From JAAFIP01 sp043718065 (GTDB lineage: Bacteria; Pseudomonadota; Gammaproteobacteria; Burkholderiales; Burkholderiaceae_C), in assembly GCA_043718065.1 (NCBI GenBank), contig JAYSWJ010000040.1, forward strand, positions 1-15,001: 15,001 bases of DNA, in the 5' to 3' direction. Below are positions 6,969 through 12,955 of the stretch, in pieces; positions within the stretch are counted from its first letter, which is position 1; each line of letters starts with the position of its first letter. Under the pieces are notes generated by a model. That model was not told the DNA's origin. It worked only from the letters and a program-made list of their open reading frames with translations, and did not search any database. Position numbers and translations under genes: made by a program.

Positions 6969-9119
6969 ATGAGTAGCGCCGACACCACCCGTCTGCTCAA
7001 TCTTGTAGAGAGCTTGCAGCGCGAGAACGAGCAACTGCGCCAGCGCAGCAGCTACGAGTCGAATAGCCGGCTGATGGCCGAAGATGCTTTGGGCAAATCT
7101 GAAGACCGCTTGCAGTTGGCGCTAGATGCCGCTGGGCTAGCGCTGTGGGAATGGAGTGTAGCGAGCGACACCTTGTTTACCACGGCCCGGTTTGTGCAGA
7201 TCATCGGCAATTTGCCAGACGGCCAAGCCAGTGACAAGGTATTGTCTACCCAACAATTACTGATGACGGTGTTTGAACAAGACCGTGCGCCCATCCATGT
7301 CGCGCTGATGGACGTGTTAAAGCAATTGACGCCTAGACTGGATGTAACCTTTCGCGTGGCTGCCGATCACGGTCCGGTTTGGATTGAATGCTTGGGCGAG
7401 GTGGTGGGGCGCGACATGTTAGGCCGAGCAGAAAGTATGGTGGGCACGATTCGCGACGTTACGCGCCGGCAAAAAATTCAGTTTGAGATAGAAACCGCAC
7501 GCGCCGAAGCCGTAGCCGCCAACACCGCCAAAGACGAATTTTTAGCCCACATGAGCCATGAGATTCGCACACCTTTAAACGGTGTAATGGGCATGAATAA
7601 TTTGCTCGCACAAACTGGGCTGACCATTGAGCAGCGCCAGTATGTAGAACTGGTAGGCAGCTCAGGGCAAGCCTTGCTGGTATTGGTGAACGATCTGCTG
7701 GACTATTCGCGCCTACAAGCACACAAACTGATACTGGAACAAGTGCGGTTTGCGTTGCGCAGATGGCTGTGGGAAGTGGTGGAACCCCAGCGTGTGGCCG
7801 CACAGAATAAAGGCTTAGAGCTACGGCTATACACCGACGATGCGCTACCGCAAGAGATGGTGGGCGACCCGGGGCGTTTGCGCCAAGTGCTGATCAATTT
7901 GCTCACCAATGCGATCAAATTTACCGATAAAGGACGCATCGATGTCAGCGTAGAACTAACGCGCGACGGTGGCGCACATGACGCATTGCAATTGCAAGTG
8001 CGCGATACCGGTGTGGGCATTGCAGCCGACAAGCAGCAACTGGTGTTTGGCGCATTTACACAAGCCGACAGCTCTACCTCGCGCCGGTTTGGTGGCACGG
8101 GGCTGGGCCTGTCGATTTGCGAACGGCTTGTGGGGCTGATGGGCGGGCACATCGCACTGGCCAGTACGCTGGGCCAAGGCAGTTGTTTTACGGTCAGCAT
8201 ACCGCTGGCCGTGCCGCTGGGCGATGTGCCCACCACGCAGTTTGGCTTGATTGGGTTTGACAATCCACAGCATGCAGCGCAAGATTTTACAGCTGATGCG
8301 GGGTTCTCCAACACACCCATGTACAGCGGCAAGCAAGCGCTGGTGGTAGATGACCATACCGTTAACCAACTGCTGGCCAGCAAGCTTTTACAACGCATGG
8401 GCCTAGAGGTGCAAGTTGCAACGGATGGCGCGCAAGCTGTGCAAGCGATTCAAAACGGCAGCTTTGATGTAGTACTGATGGACATTCAAATGCCTTATAT
8501 GGATGGATGGCAGGCCACCCAACTGGTACGCAAATGGGAGCAGACCCAGCGCAAACACCGTGTACCCATCATTGCCCTGTCGGCCCACGCGTCTGCAGCA
8601 GACCGCGAGCAGGCCGTGCAAGCGGGGATGGACGGCTACCTGACCAAACCCCTGACACCTGAGGCTTTAAAGGCGGCGTTGCGCGCGACTGGCATAGGTC
8701 GCCAGTTTATGCAGCCTGCATCTGGTGCATTAACGCAAGATCTGCCCCTGCCACCAGTACAAACTGCGGCACCCACGCAGCCATTACCCACTGGGGCGGT
8801 AGACCGCCAGCGGTTACTGAGCCGATTAGGTGGCGACACTGCTTTGCTGCACGACATGGCGCAAGCTTTTTGCGCCGACTTGCGTGAGCGTATGGGCCAG
8901 ACACACACCGCCTTGCAACAACAAGACTGGCGCACCGTAGGCGCGCAAGCCCACGCACTGTGCGGCAGCTTGCTAACCCTGACAGCGCAAGCTGCCGCAC
9001 ACAAGGCCAAAGCTTTGGAGCACGCTGCCAAAAACCAAGATCCTGCCGCCGCGTCGGCAGCATTTGCCCAGCTCTCGCAAGCCTCCAAGATAGCGTACGA
9101 TACGGTTAGAACTTGGTAA
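6969..9119 (+). CDS. Soluble hybrid histidine kinase (PAS-HisKA-HATPase-REC-HPt)
   Basis: A 716-residue kinase without a transmembrane segment, so it should sense a cytoplasmic signal. Order: N-terminal coiled coil (about 1-40), PAS-like domain (about 47-175), HisKA with phospho-histidine H197 in HMSHEIRTPLNG, ATPase with N-box Asn314, DTGVGIA (from D346) and GGTGLGLSI (from G375), receiver with D461/D462, phospho-acceptor D505 in LMDIQMPYMDG and K560, then an HPt domain (about 620-716) with H662 in AHALCGSLLTL. In the HPt the usual Lys after the histidine motif is Cys, but the phospho-histidine is kept. All catalytic residues look intact. The ATG at 6969 is 5 bp after the activator's stop, preceded by AAGGTAGG. 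An internal phosphorelay H197-D505-H662 to D63 of the activator is the natural reading. PAS ligand unknown. Confidence 0.93.
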   Translation: MSSADTTRLLNLVESLQRENEQLRQRSSYESNSRLMAEDALGKSEDRLQLALDAAGLALWEWSVASDTLFTTARFVQIIGNLPDGQASDKVLSTQQLLMTVFEQDRAPIHVALMDVLKQLTPRLDVTFRVAADHGPVWIECLGEVVGRDMLGRAESMVGTIRDVTRRQKIQFEIETARAEAVAANTAKDEFLAHMSHEIRTPLNGVMGMNNLLAQTGLTIEQRQYVELVGSSGQALLVLVNDLLDYSRLQAHKLILEQVRFALRRWLWEVVEPQRVAAQNKGLELRLYTDDALPQEMVGDPGRLRQVLINLLTNAIKFTDKGRIDVSVELTRDGGAHDALQLQVRDTGVGIAADKQQLVFGAFTQADSSTSRRFGGTGLGLSICERLVGLMGGHIALASTLGQGSCFTVSIPLAVPLGDVPTTQFGLIGFDNPQHAAQDFTADAGFSNTPMYSGKQALVVDDHTVNQLLASKLLQRMGLEVQVATDGAQAVQAIQNGSFDVVLMDIQMPYMDGWQATQLVRKWEQTQRKHRVPIIALSAHASAADREQAVQAGMDGYLTKPLTPEALKAALRATGIGRQFMQPASGALTQDLPLPPVQTAAPTQPLPTGAVDRQRLLSRLGGDTALLHDMAQAFCADLRERMGQTHTALQQQDWRTVGAQAHALCGSLLTLTAQAAAHKAKALEHAAKNQDPAAASAAFAQLSQASKIAYDTVRTW

Positions 9120-9133
9120 CATAGGCACTACAG

Positions 9134-9183
9134 CTACAAATTTAATAGCTGCTTGAGCAGGTATTATCTGCTCTAGAGGCCAA
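9134..9183 (+). repeat. Dispersed intergenic repeat, copy 1
   Basis: The segment starting at 9134 (CTACAAATT...AATAGCTGCTTGAGCAG) matches the reverse complement of 10190-10216 at 26 of 27 positions and partly matches copy 3. Its right part forms a hairpin, GAGCAG (9155-9160) with CTGCTC (9168-9173) and a 7-nt loop, followed by CTAGAGGCC. I recognise the general type (AATAGCTGCT...CTAGAGGCC) as a short intergenic repeat common in Comamonadaceae; that is recall, not a search. It could act as a transcription end for the kinase gene. The rest of 9120-9245 is AT-rich and holds no other clear signal. Confidence 0.65.
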
Positions 9184-9245
9184 TTTAGTATATAAATATA
9201 GGCTTAACTACTTGTTATTAGACGCAAGATCACATCGCACATACC

Positions 9246-10151
9246 GTGGATAAATTTAAACAAATCGAAACCTTCACCTCGGTAGCTGCTAAGGGTAGCC
9301 TTACCGCAGCAGCGCAGGCCGAGGGCGTAGCCGCTGCCATCATTGGCCGGCGCATCGACGCGCTGGAAGAGCGCCTCGGCGTCAAGCTGATGGTGCGCAC
9401 CACGCGGCGCATTAGCCTGACGCATGAAGGCAGCGCGTTTTTAGAAGACTGCCAGCGCGTGCTGGCCGACCTGACCAATGCCGAGGCCAGTGTAAGTGCG
9501 GGCGGTGTGAAGGCTAGCGGCCACCTGCGCATCACCGCACCTGCAGGTTTTGGCCGCAGGCACGTGGCGCCGCTGGTGCCGCATTTTCGCGAGCTGCATG
9601 CCGACGTGTCGATTACGCTTAACTTGTCTGATCGCGTGGTTGATCTGGCAGGTGAAGGCTTTGACTGCGCTGTGCGCGTAGGCGATTTGCCCGATTCATC
9701 CTTAGTCAGCGTACGGCTGGCAGACAACCGCCGCCTGTGCGTGGCCACACCTAAATATTTGCAACAGCGCGGCAAGCCCGCGCACCCAGGCGATTTACAC
9801 AAACTGGACTGCCTCACCTTGTCAAGCGACGCATCGCAAACACGGGGCTGGGCTTTTAACATTGACGGCGAATTGCAGCACCTGCGCCCCGGCGGCCCGC
9901 TAGACTGCAGCGACGGCCAGGTGCTGCACGAGTGGTGCTTAGCAGGCTACGGCATTGCGTGGCGCAGCACGTGGGAGGTAGATGGTGACATTGCCGCTGG
10001 CCGTCTGGTCACCGTGCTGGACGAATTTGCCGCGCCACCGAACGGTATCTACGCCGTGTTTCCGCAGCGCAAGCATATGCCGCTGCGGGTGCGGTTGTGG
10101 GTAGATTTTTTGAAGCACAGTTATGGACGGGCTGCGTATTGGTCGGCATGA
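9246..10151 (+). CDS. LysR-family transcriptional regulator (orphan)
   Basis: A 301-residue DNA-binding regulator. The N-terminal winged helix-turn-helix (about 1-60) reads FTSVAAKGSLTAAAQAEGVA then GRRIDALEERLGVKL and TTRRISLTHEGSAF, the standard LysR pattern. A linker helix leads to an effector-binding domain of the periplasmic-binding type (about 90-295; SGHLRITAPAGFGRRHVAPL, then a DCAVRVGDL strand). It most resembles the CrgA/DmlR-type LysR group common in Burkholderiales. The start is a GTG at 9246, directly before the domain; the ribosome site is weak. There is no divergent partner: the kinase gene upstream runs the same way and 720 bp without a gene follow, so no target can be proposed from context. 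Inverted repeat copies flank the gene on both sides. Confidence 0.9.
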   Translation: MDKFKQIETFTSVAAKGSLTAAAQAEGVAAAIIGRRIDALEERLGVKLMVRTTRRISLTHEGSAFLEDCQRVLADLTNAEASVSAGGVKASGHLRITAPAGFGRRHVAPLVPHFRELHADVSITLNLSDRVVDLAGEGFDCAVRVGDLPDSSLVSVRLADNRRLCVATPKYLQQRGKPAHPGDLHKLDCLTLSSDASQTRGWAFNIDGELQHLRPGGPLDCSDGQVLHEWCLAGYGIAWRSTWEVDGDIAAGRLVTVLDEFAAPPNGIYAVFPQRKHMPLRVRLWVDFLKHSYGRAAYWSA

Positions 10152-10189
10152 AGTTTTTAGTGCTTTTTAAGCGTTCTAGGCCGTAGAAA

Positions 10190-10216
10190 CTGCTCAAGCA
10201 GCTATTGAATTTGTAG
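10190..10216 (-). repeat. Dispersed intergenic repeat, copy 2 (inverted relative to copy 1)
   Basis: Read on the minus strand this 27-nt block is identical to 9134-9160 except for one base. It lies 39 bp after the LysR stop, so copies 1 and 2 form inverted repeats around that gene. Beyond the block the copies diverge, although both carry a nearby GGCC/CTAGA motif. Confidence 0.7.
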
Positions 10217-10290
10217 TACCCTAGGGACTTTTTTGACATCGCGGGCTGGTAATACCGTATGGCTCGTTGACCCTTTAATGTCCTGGCACT

Positions 10291-10363
10291 TCGCGGTCAC
10301 GCAGCATCGTTTCGTTCGCTGCGCCTTTTGCCTGTTCTAGGTCCTCGCGGTCACACAGCACCG
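10291..10363. repeat. Pair of imperfect direct repeats
   Basis: TCGCGGTCACGCAGCATCG at 10291-10309 recurs at 10345-10363 with 17 of 19 bases identical. The copies are 54 bp apart, and a GTCC precedes each within a few bases. Function unknown; it may be part of a larger repeat unit. Confidence 0.5.
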
Positions 10364-10531
10364 CACGGTGTGCCCATGCCAAACGGACCTGCGGCCCTTT
10401 ATTGTTTGTCATAGGCATACCGAACGTTGCTGCGCTCCACTGGCGTGGTCGCTGGCAGAGGAGCAAAGGGCAGCCGTAGTACTGCTTGATTTACTGCTAT
10501 TGCCGCTGAGCGAAACCTCAGCCCACTACAA

Positions 10532-10726
10532 GCGACCGGCTGTGGCATAGGCCTATGGCCACCTGTTGAGACACGGGCTCGAAGCACGCAGCGCAGGGGA
10601 TAAGAAATTTAGGCTGTCTGAGCGCTTGCGCGAGGCCCGTTATTTCCCCCGGAGCGAGTACTGGAGATGCTTGGCCGTTGTGCCCGTGGCTACTGGTGGC
10701 CATAGGCCTATGCCAAAGCCGGTCGC
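10532..10726. repeat. Long inverted-repeat (hairpin) element, MITE/REP-like
   Basis: Arms at 10532-10578 and 10682-10726 are reverse complements over about 45 bp. The outer 32 bp match with a single difference (GCGACCGGCT at one end, TATGGCCACC at the other) and the inner part is looser, ending in CACGGGC. Each arm contains the perfect palindrome CATAGGCCTATG (10546-10557 and 10701-10712). The ~103-bp interior holds partly complementary blocks (AGGGGATAA against TTATTTCCCCC). No transposase is nearby, so this looks like a non-autonomous element or a large structured repeat. Confidence 0.7.
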
Positions 10727-10834
10727 GTGCCAGAATAACGAACCCCGTACGAAGCCACAGAGCAGAATAAACACTGCAAAACCACTTCAAACAGCCTTTT
10801 TTAATAACGAAAAAAGCCACTAACCCAAGCAAAT

Positions 10835-10866
10835 CCTGCTCAACCAGCTATTATTTCAATAGTAGC
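10835..10866 (-). repeat. Dispersed intergenic repeat, copy 3
   Basis: On the minus strand the block contains AATAATAGCTGGTTGAGCAGG preceded by GCTAC, a diverged version of copies 1 and 2. It sits 8 bp after the exporter stop codon and includes a small stem (CTATT/AATAG), so it may end that transcript. Similarity is clear in the AATAGCTG...TTGAGCAG core only. Confidence 0.5.
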
Positions 10867-10874
10867 AATTAACT

Positions 10875-11489
10875 CTATAATAAGCCCATGGCCAACCACG
10901 ACGCCGTGCCCCACATGGTCAGTGCTACCGTCGCATCAATACCGCGCCACACCGCAGGACGTGCCAGTTTGTGGGCCAGCAGCTGCGCGCCCAAGCCCAG
11001 TGCTACAAACCACAGCAGCGACCCGGCGGCCGCGCCTGCGCCAAACTTCCAGTTGTCAGGGCGGCTATATGCCAGCGACGCGGTGCCGATCAGCACCGCC
11101 GTGTCTAGCCAAGCGTGCGGGTTAAGCCACGAGAAAGCTAAGGCCGTGCCCAAGGCTTGCGACTTGGTGGTGGGCGCGCCTTGCTGGGTAGCGCTTAAGC
11201 CCTTGTATTGGTTAACCCACGCGCGCCGCGCTGCGCCCCAACCGTAGTGCAGTAAAAACAGTATCGCTGCGCCTATCATTGCGCCTTGCACCCCAGCCGA
11301 CAAGCTGCCCAACTGCGCTAGGCCCGCTACACCAATACCAATCAAGATCACGTCAGTCACCGCGCAGGCCAGCACGGTCAGCCCCACATGAGAGCGCAGC
11401 AGGCCCATACGCAGTACGTGGGCGTTTTGTGGGCCAATGGCGATGATCAGCGACAAGCTGAGCAGCATGCCTGAGAAAGCGGCGGTCAT
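10875..11489 (-). CDS. LysE/ArgO-family basic amino acid exporter
   Basis: A 204-residue inner-membrane exporter. The signature SLIIAIGPQNAHVLRMGL near the N terminus is the LysE/ArgO pattern, and about six hydrophobic segments follow, including a SWLNPHAWLDT motif in the second half. These proteins export lysine or arginine (and toxic analogues) out of the cell. The start is placed at 11489 because the family begins directly before this signature and AAGGA lies about 10 bp upstream; an extension to 11558 has non-family residues and overlaps the likely promoter region. The divergent LysR gene 194 bp away resembles ArgP/LysG, the classical regulator of this exporter, which supports the call. 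Lysine versus arginine cannot be decided from the sequence. Confidence 0.9.
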   Translation of the reverse strand: MTAAFSGMLLSLSLIIAIGPQNAHVLRMGLLRSHVGLTVLACAVTDVILIGIGVAGLAQLGSLSAGVQGAMIGAAILFLLHYGWGAARRAWVNQYKGLSATQQGAPTTKSQALGTALAFSWLNPHAWLDTAVLIGTASLAYSRPDNWKFGAGAAAGSLLWFVALGLGAQLLAHKLARPAVWRGIDATVALTMWGTASWLAMGLL

Positions 11490-11661
11490 GGTGAGATTGT
11501 CCTTGTAGTGTTTACTGAAATTTGTGCATAGTTTATTGCGCGACAACTGCCTGCGCACCCACCCGTTTGGGCTACGCTTGTCGAAGTCTTTTTACTAACT
11601 GGTCCCTATCATCTTAAATATCCGCTAACTATTAAATGAAATTAACTATTTCTCTATTCAC

Positions 11662-11676
11662 TTAAATCTGATTTAA
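11662..11676. promoter_or_regulatory. Perfect palindrome with T-N11-A spacing before the LysR gene
   Basis: TTAAATC-T-GATTTAA is a perfect inverted repeat ending 7 bp before the ATG at 11684. It contains T-N11-A (11663 to 11675), the LysR-box pattern. Upstream, TAACTATT is repeated at 11626-11633 and 11643-11650 (17 bp apart). Together these suggest regulator binding and autorepression in the exporter/regulator gap, but no experimental motif is matched. Confidence 0.5.
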
Positions 11677-11683
11677 TAAATGC

Positions 11684-12595
11684 ATGCTATTTGACCCCCG
11701 CCAGCTCGCCGCGTTTGATGCCACCTTACAAACTGGCAGCCTATCGGCTGCCTCTGTCACGCTGCGCATCACGCTGGCCGCCACCAGCTTGCGTATCAAA
11801 GCGCTTGAGGAGTCGCTGGGCCAGCGCCTTTTAATTCGCGGCAAAACCGCCCGCGCTACCCCCGCAGGCCAGGCACTGCTAACGCACATCAAGCAAGTGC
11901 GCTTGCTGGAGGCCGACCTACAACACACGCTGCAGCCCACCAGCAGCGGCAAGGCGCAGGCTTATCAAAACATCAGCGTGGCAGTCAACGCCGACTCGCT
12001 GGCCTCATGGTTTTTCCCCGGCATACAAGCCGCGCTGCAAAAACACAAGCTCACGCTAGACGTCACAGTAGACGACCAAGACCACACGCTGGAATGGCTG
12101 AAAAACGGCGACGTGATTGGCTGCGTGACCACCCTGCCCACGCCCCTGCGCGGCTGCGTGGCCGAGCCACTGGGCACCATGCGCTATCGGTGTGTGGCAG
12201 CGCCCGCCTTACAGGCCAAGCTGCTGGGCAAAAAGCGCACGCTAGGTTTGCACCAGTTAGTCAAAGAGCCCGCTATCGGCTTTAACCGCAAAGACAGTTT
12301 GCAAGACCAGTTTTTGCTGCAGTGCTTTGGAGTAACTGACCTGGGCTATCCGCGCCATTACATCCCCGCTGTAGATGCCTACCGCCTAGGCCTGCTCAGC
12401 GGCCTAGGCTGGGGCATGCAGGCTGACATTCAAGCTCCCCTTGATTTACCCAGCGGCATATTGGTAGACCTGTTTTCTGGTCAGTTTGTGGATGTACCGC
12501 TGTTTTGGCACCACTGGCAGCGCGAGGCTCCGCAGGCGGGGCGGTTGACATTGGCGATTAAGGCGGCTGCTGGAAAGTTGCTATTAACTGTATAG
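11684..12595 (+). CDS. ArgP/LysG-like LysR-family regulator, divergent from the exporter
   Basis: A 303-residue DNA-binding protein. The helix-turn-helix occupies about residues 1-60 (PRQLAAFDATLQTGSLSAAS, then LRIKALEESLGQRLLIRG) and is followed by TPAGQALLTHIKQVRLLEADL, which resembles ArgP. The effector domain (about 90-300) includes NADSLASWFFPGI and FNRKDSLQDQFL, also as in ArgP/LysG. Members of this group bind lysine or arginine and switch on the exporter gene, here divergent at 10875-11489. The ATG at 11684 lies directly before the domain; there is no strong ribosome site, and the palindrome at 11662-11676 covers where one would be. The gene is intact and followed by hairpin repeats. 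Confidence 0.88.
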   Translation: MLFDPRQLAAFDATLQTGSLSAASVTLRITLAATSLRIKALEESLGQRLLIRGKTARATPAGQALLTHIKQVRLLEADLQHTLQPTSSGKAQAYQNISVAVNADSLASWFFPGIQAALQKHKLTLDVTVDDQDHTLEWLKNGDVIGCVTTLPTPLRGCVAEPLGTMRYRCVAAPALQAKLLGKKRTLGLHQLVKEPAIGFNRKDSLQDQFLLQCFGVTDLGYPRHYIPAVDAYRLGLLSGLGWGMQADIQAPLDLPSGILVDLFSGQFVDVPLFWHHWQREAPQAGRLTLAIKAAAGKLLLTV

Positions 12596-12634
12596 TCTCT
12601 TGGGGAATTCGAGCGGCTGGGTTCTGTAGTCTCG

Positions 12635-12708
12635 GGTGAGATGGCGTACGCAAACCGCCCTCATACTGGAGTACCAGAAATCGGTCGATTTGCATACACC
12701 ATCTCACC
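12635..12708. repeat. Hairpin element A (conserved core, self-complementary arms)
   Basis: Arms at 12635-12657 and 12686-12708 pair over 23 positions with three mismatches. All three mismatches would be G-U pairs in a minus-strand transcript. The loop region holds a 33-nt core (12655-12687) containing CTGG-AGTA-CCAG. The same core occurs inverted in element B with three transitions, while the outer arms differ. No gene is predicted in 12596-12955. Confidence 0.75.
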
Positions 12709-12788
12709 TGCATACACGGTTGGCGCACTACCGGCAGTCTTGTTCTGATTCTTTGACGAAACTACAGGTAACGCACTACTTTATTCGC

Positions 12789-12866
12789 CGCTTGGCTGGG
12801 TGTGCATCGCCCGACCAATTTCTGGTACCCCAGTATGAAGGCGGGCGATGCACACCCAACCAAGCG
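12789..12866. repeat. Hairpin element B (inverted partner of A)
   Basis: Arms at 12789-12813 and 12842-12866 pair over 25 positions with one mismatch, again a G-U pair in a minus-strand transcript. The core 12812-12844 is the reverse complement of A's core with 30 of 33 bases kept. The stem beyond the core is different from A's but equally self-complementary. It ends about 90 bp before the radical SAM gene start and has no T-run, so it is not a standard terminator. Confidence 0.75.
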
Positions 12867-12955
12867 TACCCACGTTAGCCCAAATACCCGCCGAGCAATA
12901 AACCTCTCTGTTAATCGCCAAAGTAATGGCCCACAACTCGCGGGATAATCACCTC

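Larger units (their letters stand above)
10152..10874. other. Gene-free, repeat-rich intergenic region
   Basis: No open frame here has convincing coding character. The region holds dispersed repeat copy 2 (10190-10216), a pair of 19-mers 54 bp apart (10291-10309, 10345-10363), a small hairpin GCTGAG/CTCAGC (10505-10522), a long inverted-repeat element (10532-10726), and dispersed repeat copy 3 (10835-10866). The content suggests accumulated non-autonomous repeats rather than a decayed gene. Confidence 0.6.

Noticed and set aside
7703..8398. 231-residue open frame on the minus strand
   Set aside because: It is antisense to the kinase ATPase and receiver domains, whose motifs are intact; its residues (Ser, Pro, Cys, Arg rich) are typical of a shadow frame.
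9230..9862. 210-residue open frame on the minus strand
   Set aside because: It is antisense to the LysR regulator and has no recognisable domain; composition is typical of a shadow frame.
10275..10466. 63-residue minus-strand open frame with an internal repeated motif
   Set aside because: The repetition in the peptide just mirrors the 19-mer direct DNA repeats; nothing else supports coding.
10518..10832. 104-residue open frame on the minus strand in the repeat region
   Set aside because: It runs through both arms of the long inverted repeat, so its openness reflects repeat sequence; there is no domain or credible ribosome site.
12635..12866. Integron attC sites
   Set aside because: The hairpins have conserved loops rather than conserved ends, the RYYYAAC/GTTRRRY core sites are not seen, and no integrase gene is in the window.
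12789..12866. Intrinsic terminator for the ArgP/LysG-like gene
   Set aside because: The stem is long with a 28-nt loop and no T-run follows on either strand, and it lies about 190 bp after the stop codon.
12636..12878. 80-residue open frame on the plus strand
   Set aside because: It lies across hairpin elements A and B, which explain the sequence better than a protein does.
12926..12955. Start of the radical SAM protein at the ATG at 12926
   Set aside because: Not excluded, but the extra ten polar residues precede the conserved-looking start and there is no ribosome site before it, so 12956 was preferred.
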